From: Rhodovulum sp. ES.010
GTDB lineage: Bacteria > Pseudomonadota > Alphaproteobacteria > Rhodobacterales > Rhodobacteraceae
Length of the DNA: 64,000 bases
NCBI RefSeq assembly: GCF_900142935.1
Contig: NZ_FSRS01000001.1
Location: forward strand, 1,622,001 to 1,686,000
Direction of reading: 5' to 3'
Position 1 is the first letter of the stretch. Each line of letters begins with the position of its first letter. The notes beneath the pieces were generated by a model that was not told the origin of the DNA, made no database searches, and was given only the letters and a program-made list of their open reading frames with translations. Shown piece by piece: positions 8,641 through 16,221 of this stretch. The position numbers were made by a program, and so were the translations under genes.

Positions 8641-8852
8641 CTCTCGCGCTCCCAGAACCCGCCGGCCTGGGCGATGCAGGTCAGCTTGTGGAACTGCGCG
8701 TCCGTCAGCCGGGCGCTGTCGCCGAACCGCGCAAGCTTCTCGCGAAGGCTGGCGCAGAACTCGATCTCGAAGTCGGTGACGGCGTTCTCGGCGGCCGCCT
8801 CGAGCAGATGCTTCCAGCTGGAGGACGCGGTGTCGTCGTTCAGGTCGATCAT
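8637..8852 (-). CDS. Small hypothetical protein of the replication operon
   Basis: This 71-residue soluble helical protein (LLEAAAENAVTDFEIEFCASLREK, quoted only in part as its central helix region) has no family I recognise. The start MIDLND has a GAGGGGG ribosome site. The same start motif and upstream context occur at the primase-helicase gene. It overlaps the nuclease gene by 4 bases. Small size and operon position suggest an accessory to the nuclease or helicase, which is inference. Confidence 0.65.
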   Translation of the reverse strand: MIDLNDDTASSSWKHLLEAAAENAVTDFEIEFCASLREKLARFGDSARLTDAQFHKLTCIAQAGGFWERER

Positions 8853-8863
8853 CGCGCGCCCCC

Positions 8864-9247
8864 TCAGAACGGAATGGGGTCGTCGAGGGCCGTGCCGGTG
8901 CGCTCCGTGCGCGCGGCCTGGTCCTGCATGCTGTCGATGTAGCCGGTGACCGCCGCCTCGATCAGGCGGTCGATGTCTTCGGCGCTGCGGTGGAAGAAGG
9001 GCTCCATGAGCCCGAGGTCGGTGAGCGCTTCGGCGAAGAGCGTCCGCGCATCGCGGATCGCCTGCGCCTCGCGCGCTGTCTTGTCGATCATGCCGTTGTT
9101 CCTTTGGGCGATGGCGCTGCCCACGTCCTGACAGCGGCGCGAGCAGAAGCGGTGGTAGGGGTGGCGATCCCAGCGGAGGCCGTGGCAGTAGCCGAAACCG
9201 CGCGCCTCGCGGGCGCAGACGGCGCAAAGCGCTACCCGAGCAAGAAT
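8864..9247 (-). CDS. Cys-rich phage protein, DUF6511-like
   Basis: The N-terminal half has a zinc-finger-like pattern, CAVCAREARGFGYCHGL followed by FCSRRCQDVG, which I associate with DUF6511-type small phage proteins. The C-terminal half is helical (LFAEALTDLGLMEPFF, then IDRLIEAAVTGYI). The start is uncertain. The reading frame stays open into the upstream gene, and no ATG or GTG lies near the conserved segment; an ATT at 9247 or the upstream ATG at 9448 are possibilities. An internal ATG near 9090 would drop the cysteines. It overlaps the end of the upstream gene, so translation may be coupled. Confidence 0.6.
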   Translation of the reverse strand: MLARVALCAVCAREARGFGYCHGLRWDRHPYHRFCSRRCQDVGSAIAQRNNGMIDKTAREAQAIRDARTLFAEALTDLGLMEPFFHRSAEDIDRLIEAAVTGYIDSMQDQAARTERTGTALDDPIPF

Positions 9248-9462
9248 GTCCCGATCGGGTCCTCGGGCGGCCAACTGGCCTTCTGGAGCTTTTCGGACTG
9301 GAGCACGATCCAGCGGGAGATCGCGTTGCTGGCCATGGCTTCGAGGTCGCCGAGGCCGAGGCTTGCGATGGGGGCGTGCAGTTTTCCTCGGGCCTCGAGC
9401 CATCGTCCGATCTCCAGCGCCGCCTCGCGCGTCACATGCGCCTGCCATTCATCCGGGGTCAT
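9232..9462 (-). CDS. Small conserved phage protein
   Basis: This 76-residue protein begins MTPDEWQAHV and has a conserved core LEAMASNAISRWIVLQSE. I recall the same pattern in small proteins encoded just before Cys-rich DUF6511-like genes in Rhodobacteraceae elements. It has no membrane segment or catalytic motif. It overlaps the following Cys-rich gene by about 15 bases. Function unknown. Confidence 0.65.
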   Translation of the reverse strand: MTPDEWQAHVTREAALEIGRWLEARGKLHAPIASLGLGDLEAMASNAISRWIVLQSEKLQKASWPPEDPIGTFLLG

Positions 9463-9541
9463 CGGCCCGGCCAGATCGCACCGGGCCTCGGGCAGCGGCG
9501 AAGGCCGGTTTGACCTCCGCCGCCGCGCTGTCGACCGGGCC

Positions 9542-10315
9542 TCACCCATTGAGCCAGGCGGGCATGCCGGTCGCCGGCGCTCCGCTCGGCGCGTTGGGCG
9601 GGGACGCAGCCGATTGCTGGGCTGGCGACTGCTGCGTGGGCTGCGGGGCCGGCGCCTGCGCGCCCCAGGCCGGCGCCGCCGCCGGGGCTTGCGGTTGCGC
9701 GCCCCATGCCGGCGTGGGCGCCTGCCAGCCTGCTGCCTGCGCGCTCGCGGCCTTGCGCGGCGGGGCGTTGACTGGATCCGGGGGTACGGTTTCGCCGCGC
9801 ATGATGGCGGCATGCTGCGGCTCGTCGGGCAGAACGACGTTCGCGATCCGGTTCTGGTCGCGGTATTGGGGGTTGGAGGCGGGCTCCACCATGATCCGCG
9901 CGGCGAAGACGATGCCGTCGAGATGCTTGAGCCCGGGCAGCACCCGCTTGGCCTTGGCGTCGGGGCTTTCGTCCCTGGGATCGAGCCCGAGAGCGCTGTC
10001 GACCATCGCCCGAAAGGTGGATTTCGAGATCTTCCAGCCGATCGACTGGCCCTTCTCGTCGACCTTTCCGCCCGCCACGGTGAAGCTCTGCCAGAACTTC
10101 CGCCGGGCATGCGGCCCCTCGAGGATGGTGAACTCGCAGTCCAGCATCTTCGCGTCGCTCGACTGCGAAGCCTTCAGGAGCTTCGCGTCCATCGGGGTGG
10201 CGCCGTCGACGCCGCCGGGGCGCACGGTCAGGCGGACCTTGGCGAAAGTGCCGTCGGGGATCAGCTCGCCGATGGGGGCCATCTGCGGCTGGGCGTCGTT
10301 GAGATCGTAGCTCAT
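9542..10315 (-). CDS. Phage single-stranded-DNA-binding-like protein
   Basis: This 257-residue protein divides into a compact N-terminal domain of about 170 residues (FAKVRLTVRPGG, CEFTILEGPHARRKFWQSF, GWKISKSTFRAMVDSALGL) and a long Pro/Ala/Gln/Trp-rich tail with repeated PAWGAQ units, ending PAWLNG. An OB-like domain followed by a disordered tail is the architecture of single-strand-binding proteins, and phage SSB-like proteins of this size sit beside Sak4-type ATPases, as here. The N-terminus MSYDLND resembles the MIDLND starts of three other genes in the operon. Assignment is by architecture and context rather than by a decisive motif. Confidence 0.6.
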   Translation of the reverse strand: MSYDLNDAQPQMAPIGELIPDGTFAKVRLTVRPGGVDGATPMDAKLLKASQSSDAKMLDCEFTILEGPHARRKFWQSFTVAGGKVDEKGQSIGWKISKSTFRAMVDSALGLDPRDESPDAKAKRVLPGLKHLDGIVFAARIMVEPASNPQYRDQNRIANVVLPDEPQHAAIMRGETVPPDPVNAPPRKAASAQAAGWQAPTPAWGAQPQAPAAAPAWGAQAPAPQPTQQSPAQQSAASPPNAPSGAPATGMPAWLNG

Positions 10316-10337
10316 GGGTCTGTCCTTTGCGTCTGGA

Positions 10338-11195
10338 TCAGGAAGGGGTGGCGGGATGAGCGGGCGCGCGGCCGTCGATCTTCGCGATCAGCGCGCCGAG
10401 ATCGGGCGCCTCCGTCGTGTCGAGACGACCGGAGCGGTCCTTGGCGGGAAGGCCCCAGGGGTTGCCGGAGCGGCAGACGAGGCGGCGCCCTGCGGAGGTT
10501 TCGTCGAGGGTCCAGTCGCCCTTGGCGTCGCGGCCAAAGAGCTGCATCGAGACCACTTGATCGACGATCCCCGGCAATTCGCGGCCGGCCTTCGTGCCCT
10601 CCATCTGCGGCTGCCAGGTCGTCGCGCCGAACTCGTCGGTGACCTTCTCGAGCACGCCGACGAAGATCACGGTCTTGCCGCGGGCGTGCTGGAGGTGCTT
10701 GAGCGCCTGGATCACCTCACGGCCGAGCAACCCATAGGCGCCGCGGACATCCGGCTTGCCGGTCCGCTCGGAGAAGGCCTCCGGCTGCTGGCGGGCATAG
10801 GCCATGGCCTGCCGCGTCAGGTCGGTGATCGAGTCGACGAAGACGACCCGCTTCCGGGCAAGGAAGTCCTCGATGCCGGTGCCGAGATACTGCTGCTGCA
10901 GCCAGGCGTGATACTCGGCGCCGTACCAGGACTGCGGATGCTGCGCCGGGTCGTGCCCGCCGATCAGTACGGCGAGGTCGCGGAAATCGGTGAAGCTGCG
11001 CACCGGGATCGAGTCCCCGCGCCAGTCCTGAACCGATTTCATGCCGGCCTCGAGATCGAGGCAGACGGTCTCCTCGGCGGGCAGCGTCTTCAGGAGCGTC
11101 GTCTTGCCGACACCGGGCGGGCCGAAGATGGCGAGAGAGGTCTTGTTCTCGGCAGCCGAGAGCCGTTCGTCGGCGGTGATGATGCGGAAGGCCAT
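10338..11195 (-). CDS. Sak4-like RecA-fold ATPase (AAA_24)
   Basis: This 285-residue protein has Walker A FGPPGVGKTTLLKTLP near residue 24, a Walker-B-like segment RKRVVFVDSITDLTRQ near residue 114, and a sensor-like VIFVGVLEKV. Size and motif order match the phage nucleotide-binding AAA_24 group, which includes Sak4 single-strand annealing proteins. Sak4 proteins anneal single-stranded DNA with help from a cognate SSB, and an SSB-like gene lies 22 bases downstream. A ribosome site (GGAGAACCCC before the ATG) supports the start. With the nuclease and helicase it forms a plausible recombination module. Confidence 0.75.
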   Translation of the reverse strand: MAFRIITADERLSAAENKTSLAIFGPPGVGKTTLLKTLPAEETVCLDLEAGMKSVQDWRGDSIPVRSFTDFRDLAVLIGGHDPAQHPQSWYGAEYHAWLQQQYLGTGIEDFLARKRVVFVDSITDLTRQAMAYARQQPEAFSERTGKPDVRGAYGLLGREVIQALKHLQHARGKTVIFVGVLEKVTDEFGATTWQPQMEGTKAGRELPGIVDQVVSMQLFGRDAKGDWTLDETSAGRRLVCRSGNPWGLPAKDRSGRLDTTEAPDLGALIAKIDGRAPAHPATPS

Positions 11196-11297
11196 GGGGT
11201 TCTCCGGGATTGCGTTCAGGGGGCGCGGCGGCGGGGTGACCGGGTGCCGAAGGGGAACCTGCCCGGCGTTGCCGACCGGGCGTCCCGCCGCCGCGCG

Positions 11298-11780
11298 TCA
11301 CCGGTCTCGAGCCTCGAGCCGGAAGACGGGTTTGCCGGTGGTCTCGCTGCGCGCGTCCGCGAAGCCCTCGCGCATCGCCGCGGGCCAGGCGCCGTAGCGC
11401 CGCTCGGACACGCGGTAGGCGATCTCGAGATACTCGGTCGGGTCGTCACCGGCGGCGCGGATGCGTTCGGCCATGGCGGCGAGCCGGTCCTGATCCCACG
11501 TGACCTTCTTCGGCAGATCCGCGACGATCACGACGCCCTCGTCCTCGACCCGCACGGTGCCGCTGGTCTTCCCCTGAGCGGTCCGCTCGGCCGCGGCGGC
11601 GGACTCGTAGCGCTGTGCAATGCCGGCCTCGAGCCGGTCGCGCAGCCGCTTAACGCGGGCGGTCTCGGCGAGCGCCGTCGTCTGCAGATCCAGCAGCATC
11701 TCGGGCGGTAGCGCCGCGATGTCGCCGAGGGCGAGACTTTCGAGATCATCGAAGTGCGGGGCATTGTCGGGGTGCGGCAT
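11298..11780 (-). CDS. Phage hypothetical protein
   Basis: This 160-residue protein is mostly helical, with a coiled-coil-like stretch (LAETARVKRLRDRLEAGIAQRY) around residues 37-58. A short sheet segment follows (TVRVEDEGVVIVADLPKKVTWD). I recognise it only as a type of protein found next to AAA_24 ATPases in Rhodobacteraceae elements. The start MPHPDN at 11780 was chosen because GGAGA lies 7 bases upstream; an ATG 13 codons earlier is also possible. Function unknown. Confidence 0.65.
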   Translation of the reverse strand: MPHPDNAPHFDDLESLALGDIAALPPEMLLDLQTTALAETARVKRLRDRLEAGIAQRYESAAAAERTAQGKTSGTVRVEDEGVVIVADLPKKVTWDQDRLAAMAERIRAAGDDPTEYLEIAYRVSERRYGAWPAAMREGFADARSETTGKPVFRLEARDR

Positions 11781-11815
11781 GGCGGTGTCTCCGTTGGAAG
11801 GGAATGTCAGGGCCA

Positions 11816-12163
11816 TCACGCGGCGCGCTCTTCGAGGAGCAGCGCCGAGAGCGAGGCGGTGGCGGCCCTGGGTCTGGGCCGGGCGACGGCGATGTAGGCG
11901 AAGCGGTCGGGGCCCACGCGCTCCTGCACGAGGTGGACGAGGCCCTTCTCGAAGGCGCCCAGCGCGGCCTGACCGAGATCGGCAAGCTGGCGGCGCTCAG
12001 ACTCCGGCAGGGTCGAAATCACCGGCGTGACATCGATCCCGAGAAAGCCGCAGTGGTATTCGAGCCGCGCACCGGCTTCGGCCTGCGCAATCCAGGCGTA
12101 GAGCTCGACATCGGTGAGCTTCGGTGTCGCCACACGGGCGCCGATTGGGGTTGCGGCGACCAT
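11816..12163 (-). CDS. Phage hypothetical protein
   Basis: This 115-residue protein has a conserved-looking middle (LTDVELYAWIAQAEAG, LEYHCGFLGIDV, ERRQLADLGQAALGAFEKGLVHLVQERVG quoted in separate pieces) and a variable C-terminus. Its ATG shares bases with the TGA of the upstream HTH gene, so translation is coupled. The pattern suits a small regulatory or replication accessory protein of mobile elements. No catalytic motif is visible. Confidence 0.65.
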   Translation of the reverse strand: MVAATPIGARVATPKLTDVELYAWIAQAEAGARLEYHCGFLGIDVTPVISTLPESERRQLADLGQAALGAFEKGLVHLVQERVGPDRFAYIAVARPRPRAATASLSALLLEERAA

Positions 12164-12429
12164 CAGCACGGCCGCGCGGCCCGCGCCGGGTCCGCAGTGA
12201 GCCGGCGGGGCGAATAACCGACGCGCGCGACCGCCTCGCTGATCTTCAGGGCGCGTTGAAGCTGGCTCTGCTCGAAGGCTTCGATGTCGGCGAGCCGATA
12301 GAGCACGCGCCCGCCGAGCTTGAGGAAGGCCGGCCCCTGGCCGGTGTAGCGCCAGCGCTCCAGCGTCCGGTGGGAGATCCCCCAGCGCCGGGCCAGCTCC
12401 TTCTGGTTCAGGCAATGCCTCTGCAGCAT
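12163..12429 (-). CDS. AlpA/excisionase-like HTH protein
   Basis: This 88-residue protein has a MerR/AlpA-type winged helix-turn-helix at its N-terminus: LNQKELARRWGISHRTLERWRY, then GPAFLKLGGRVLYRLADIEAFE. Such proteins act as excisionases or activators in integrative elements. The ribosome site GAGGAG lies 8 bases before the ATG. The stop overlaps the start of the next gene. It sits directly downstream of a block of helically phased ATCCC repeats (12492-12600), which could be its binding site; that link is inference. Confidence 0.75.
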   Translation of the reverse strand: MLQRHCLNQKELARRWGISHRTLERWRYTGQGPAFLKLGGRVLYRLADIEAFEQSQLQRALKISEAVARVGYSPRRLTADPARAARPC

Positions 12430-12491
12430 CGGTGTCTCCTCTCGTTGTCGAGGAGATCATGCGAAATTCCGCTGTGGGATGTCGTCAGGAT

Positions 12492-12600
12492 TGGCGGGGG
12501 ATGCGGAGGGGGATCAGTCGGCCCTTGCAGGACTGGCGTTTGGCCGTTGGCGGGGCGCCGTCATCCCCCACCATCCCTCACTCATCCCCCTCCCGATCCC
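12492..12600. repeat. Helically phased ATCCC repeats and inverted copies
   Basis: On the plus strand (C/G)ATCCC units begin at about 12562, 12572, 12583 and 12594, spaced 10-11 bases, one DNA turn apart. Some 60-70 bases to the left, inverted copies (GGGGGATG and GGGGGATC, 11 bases apart) lie between about 12492 and 12516. The array fills most of the 197-base gap between two early genes. It could be an iteron-type replication origin, an operator array, or an att-related site. Confidence 0.5.
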
Positions 12601-12626
12601 ACGGGAACCGGGCCGAAGGGGATCGC

Positions 12627-13310
12627 TCAGTCGAGATTCAGACGGTAGCCGCCACGCCGGTCGGAGCGGATCAGATGCCGCCAGTCCTTCTGCGACTTGA
12701 AGACGTCGGCCATGCGCAGGCTCTTCGACCCTGCGCGCGACAGGATGGCCTTGCCGTTCTGCCAGGGCACGCCGGCCTGCGCCGCCTCGTGCAGCGCGCG
12801 CACGACTTCCGCCTGGATCGGGCCGAGCTTGAACCGGCATCCGTTGCAGCGAACCTCGAGATAGTCGGCCGAGTGGATGAAGGTCGCCTCCTCCATCGGC
12901 TGCCCGCCCGGCGAGAACCCGGTCTCGATCTCGAAACGGTCGCGTTCATCGCGCCTTAGCAGCAGGTCGCCGATCATGACGAGGACGGGCTTCGCATCGC
13001 CCCAGGTCGTCGCGTAGTCGGCCTTAGGCGCCCGGAAGCTTTCAAGATGGACCTCGCCACACCGAAAGAGCTGGAAAACATCACGGGCGTGGAGATCGAG
13101 CAGGCCGCTGTGGTAGCTCTGCTCCCAGGGCACCTTGTACGGCTCGCCTCTCTCGTCCTCCTCGATGTCGCCGAACTCCATGGGCACGCCGAACACGCGC
13201 ACCGACAGTCGGAGCTTGTCGTTCTCCGCGAGGTAGATCAGGTCGGCCTCGGTGATCTGCCAGCGCTCGAGGATCTCGGGGAGCGTGAAGTACGATTTGT
13301 CGATCTGCAT
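12627..13310 (-). CDS. First gene of the early operon, hypothetical
   Basis: This 227-residue protein is the first minus-strand gene opposite the repressor, the position where lambdoid elements keep cro-like or early regulatory genes. Its N-terminus YFTLPEILERWQITEADLIYLAENDKLRL reads as a helix-turn-helix-like MerR-type entry (quoted in part as LPEILERWQITEADL). The C-terminal third has FKLGPIQAEVVRALHEAA and a basic end HLIRSDRRGGYRLNL, which looks like a second winged-helix. A DNA-binding regulatory role is plausible. I do not recognise a named family. Confidence 0.7.
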   Translation of the reverse strand: MQIDKSYFTLPEILERWQITEADLIYLAENDKLRLSVRVFGVPMEFGDIEEDERGEPYKVPWEQSYHSGLLDLHARDVFQLFRCGEVHLESFRAPKADYATTWGDAKPVLVMIGDLLLRRDERDRFEIETGFSPGGQPMEEATFIHSADYLEVRCNGCRFKLGPIQAEVVRALHEAAQAGVPWQNGKAILSRAGSKSLRMADVFKSQKDWRHLIRSDRRGGYRLNLD

Positions 13311-13426
13311 TCACTGCCCTCCGCGCCGATTCCCGTGTAAGATGTTTACCTTATGTTCTTATTCGCTTGACGGGCCTCGATCAATCCGATTTTATCCTAT
13401 TTCATCCACAGATGGGTGGGGATGAC
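13311..13426. promoter_or_regulatory. Divergent repressor/early control region
   Basis: This 116-base region separates the divergent repressor and early operon. For the repressor, TTGACG (13367-13372) and TTTTAT (13390-13395) with a 17-base spacer form a credible promoter ending about 30 bases before the ATG. To the left, GTAA...TTAC (13337-13349) and TAAGA...TCTTA (13338-13361) are overlapping imperfect palindromes in the only AT-rich stretch, suitable operator candidates for the S24 repressor. Confidence 0.5.
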
Positions 13427-14104
13427 ATGACCGAGCACCACACGCTTTCCGACCGCCTCAGGGCCCGGGCCAACCAGCTTGGCATCAGTCCCGCCCATGT
13501 CGCCGAGATGGCCGGCGTGAACCGGTCCTTCGTCTATGACATCCTCCGCGGGCGCTCGACCCGTCCCGGCATCGACAAGCTGGCGGAGGTCGCGCGCGTC
13601 CTGAAGGTCGATCGCGACTGGCTGATCCACGGGATTGGCGATGTCGAGGGCACGCCCCCCTTCATCGAGAACCCGGACGAGACCTTCGTGTCCATCGCGC
13701 ATGCCAGTCCCAGACCATCGATGGGCGGCGGTGCCGTGGTGGAGGAGCATGGCGACACTGCCGGCCGCGCCTACCACTTCCGGCGTTCCTGGATCCGGAA
13801 CAGCCTGAAAGCCAGCCCGTCCCAGCTGCGCATCATGCATGTCGAGGGCGACAGCATGGCGCCGACGCTGCTCGACGGCGACACGGTCCTCGTGGACATG
13901 ACGCGCCGGGCCCCGAACCCGCCGGGCATCTTCGTGCTCGACGACGGCATGGGCCTAGTGGCCAAGCGGCTCGAGCACATCGCAAACAGCGAGCCGCCAG
14001 CGGTTCGCGTGATCTCCGACAACAAGCACTATCCCGAATACGAAAGAACGGCCGACGAGATTCATATCGTCGGCCGCATCCGATGGTTCGCGCGGGAGAT
14101 CTAG
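13427..14104 (+). CDS. CI/LexA-like phage repressor, HTH plus S24 peptidase
   Basis: This 225-residue protein has an N-terminal XRE HTH (LRARANQLGISPAHVAEMAG, then SFVYDILRG) and a C-terminal S24 domain. The nucleophile Ser lies in VEGDSMAPTLLDGDTVLVD and the general base Lys in GMGLVAKRLEHI. RecA-stimulated self-cleavage inactivates this class of repressor after DNA damage, so the element is probably SOS-inducible. The ATG at 13427 follows GGTGGGGATGAC. It is divergent from the replication operon and overlaps the next gene by 22 bases. Confidence 0.9.
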   Translation: MTEHHTLSDRLRARANQLGISPAHVAEMAGVNRSFVYDILRGRSTRPGIDKLAEVARVLKVDRDWLIHGIGDVEGTPPFIENPDETFVSIAHASPRPSMGGGAVVEEHGDTAGRAYHFRRSWIRNSLKASPSQLRIMHVEGDSMAPTLLDGDTVLVDMTRRAPNPPGIFVLDDGMGLVAKRLEHIANSEPPAVRVISDNKHYPEYERTADEIHIVGRIRWFAREI

Positions 14105-15453
14105 TGGTGGCGCCTGACGGGGAAATGGACGATCTGTTTGAGCTGGCGGGTGGCTACTTCCGAGATGCCATGACCACCGTTGAAATTGAAGCGTTCTTCT
14201 CGAAACGCGACATCCCAGTTGCAGAGGGCAGCAGCAAAAAGACACTGGCCCGGAATACACTCGCAAGCCTTCCGCGAGCAAAGGCGCTCGAGCTGGTCCT
14301 CGAGTTTGCGCAAGAACGGCGGGATATCGACCTGCAGGACAGGGTGTACATCCTACAAGACAAGGACCGGCCGGAAATCTCCGCGATCACTCGCGACCGA
14401 GTAGCCGATCGCCTTGGTGCCGGGATCCATGGACAAGGCATTCGTCCGGACGTCATCGAGGGGCTGTTTGATCTGAGTTCGCCCGCCGACTACTTCGATG
14501 GCCCCACCAAAACCGAGGAACTCAGACAACACGCGACTGGCGAGGCTCCGTTTTGGAACGCAAAGGAGGTCTTCGAATTCATCGGGGCAATAACATGTCC
14601 TTCGAGGAGGTTTGCGCAGCTGATCGAGACCGCTCTGGATCCCCGGTTTCGTGATGCCGACGACCAGGCTGCGCTAGCAGCGGACTTGACCCGCATCCTG
14701 CAGCTCGATGGTTACGAGGTTGCTCAGACAGGAGAGGTCTCGGGCCGCGCAACGTTCTCGGTACGCCCCGTTCGCCGCGGCGTCGACGGGCGGCCGAAGA
14801 ACCTGATCTTCGCTTCCAACGGACCAAAGCCGAGGCTCGGGTTCTCGGATGCGATCGACAACGAAGTCGTCGTGCTCGAGCATGCCGACAGCTGCCTCGT
14901 TTATGAGCGCCCCATCGGCAATGGATTGTCATGGCTCGACCTGGTCCGTTGGTGGATGGAGCAGAAGGGGATCGTCGACCTCGCCGAGGCGCGCACCAGC
15001 CTCGGGCGGCGTTTGCTTGCCTCGCTTGACGACGGCCCTGAGCAGGAGTTCTTCAAGGCGTACTTCCGCAATTTCGCTGAACGACTTGGAGACCGGCTGC
15101 CGGCGCTCATCCCGCAGGTCTACCTGCATTACGATCCGGAGATCGCGAGGCGTCTCGCTGACAAACGCGTTCTGTTCCGGCAGCGCATGGACTTCCTCAT
15201 GCTGTTGCCGGGCCGACAGAGGATCGTCCTCGAGATTGACGGCAAGCACCACTATGCGATCGGCGAACGCGCCGATCCCGGCCTGTACGCCGAAATGGTT
15301 GCGGCTGATCGCAACCTTCGCCTTCGCGGCTACGAGGTGTTTCGGTTCGGGGGCTCGGAATTCTCTCACCCGAAGGGATTGATGCAGGAATCTGTCGACA
15401 AGCTTGTGAAGTCGTTCTTCGAGGAGCTGTTCGTCGTCCATCGGTTAGGATAG
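14083..15453 (+). CDS. AbiJ-related protein with a PD-(D/E)XK-like C-terminus
   Basis: This 456-residue protein has three parts. Residues 1-100 are helical. Residues about 125-250 (ELRQHATGEAPFWNAKEVFEFIG, RFAQLIETALDPRFRD, LTRILQLDGYEV, quoted as separate pieces) follow the pattern I associate with AbiJ N-terminal domains. The C-terminal 100 residues look like a restriction-endonuclease fold: MDFLMLLPGRQRIVLEIDGKHHY gives D...ExDGK-type metal ligands, then LRLRGYEVFRFGGSEF. The first ATG overlaps the repressor end by 22 bases; GTG 14104 and ATG 14125 are in-frame alternatives. Abi proteins stop phage growth by killing or arresting the cell. Expression with the repressor suggests superinfection exclusion, which is inference. 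Confidence 0.7.
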   Translation: MVRAGDLVVAPDGEMDDLFELAGGYFRDAMTTVEIEAFFSKRDIPVAEGSSKKTLARNTLASLPRAKALELVLEFAQERRDIDLQDRVYILQDKDRPEISAITRDRVADRLGAGIHGQGIRPDVIEGLFDLSSPADYFDGPTKTEELRQHATGEAPFWNAKEVFEFIGAITCPSRRFAQLIETALDPRFRDADDQAALAADLTRILQLDGYEVAQTGEVSGRATFSVRPVRRGVDGRPKNLIFASNGPKPRLGFSDAIDNEVVVLEHADSCLVYERPIGNGLSWLDLVRWWMEQKGIVDLAEARTSLGRRLLASLDDGPEQEFFKAYFRNFAERLGDRLPALIPQVYLHYDPEIARRLADKRVLFRQRMDFLMLLPGRQRIVLEIDGKHHYAIGERADPGLYAEMVAADRNLRLRGYEVFRFGGSEFSHPKGLMQESVDKLVKSFFEELFVVHRLG

Positions 15454-15533
15454 CGCATCCCAAGAAGACCGCAGGCTTACGCAGAAGTCCCCTAAGCGTC
15501 TGAAAGTAATTGTTTTCGGGGGCTGCGCGGATA

Positions 15534-15555
15534 GCGTTTCTCCCATGCGAAACGC
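15534..15555. repeat. Inverted repeat enclosing a start codon
   Basis: GCGTTTC (15534-15540) and GAAACGC (15549-15555) are perfect 7-base arms. The 8-base loop contains the ATG (15545-15547) of the following small gene. In RNA this would be a hairpin over the start codon; in DNA it is a possible operator or recombinase site just upstream of the serine-recombinase unit. Confidence 0.55.
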
Positions 15556-15768
15556 GCCGACATATCCGCGGCTGGGATCGAACCCGCTGCCGCCCGACCA
15601 GATGACGCCCGCCGAACGCCGCACCGAGCTGTGCGGCCTGCTGGCGCTCGGGCTGGTCCGGCTGAGGCTGCGCGAACATGATGAACTTTCTGACGATACT
15701 GGAGAAATTCGCCTACACTCTCCGGTCGACCGATGCCGTCATGCAACTCCAACTCACCGGAGACCCGC

Positions 15769-15772
<4 letters not shown>
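15545..15772 (+). CDS. Small conserved protein of serine-recombinase unit
   Basis: This 75-residue protein has conserved-looking words YPRLGSNPLPPDQMTPAERR, LCGLLALGLVRLRLRE and a C-terminal ATPTHRRPA. I recall closely similar short proteins directly upstream of DUF2924 and a serine recombinase in many alphaproteobacteria. Its stop overlaps the DUF2924 start (ATGA). No catalytic motif; helical and basic, possibly a recombination accessory factor. The start codon lies in the loop of a 7-base-pair inverted repeat. Confidence 0.75.
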
Positions 15773-16217
<445 letters not shown>

Positions 16218-16221
<4 letters not shown>

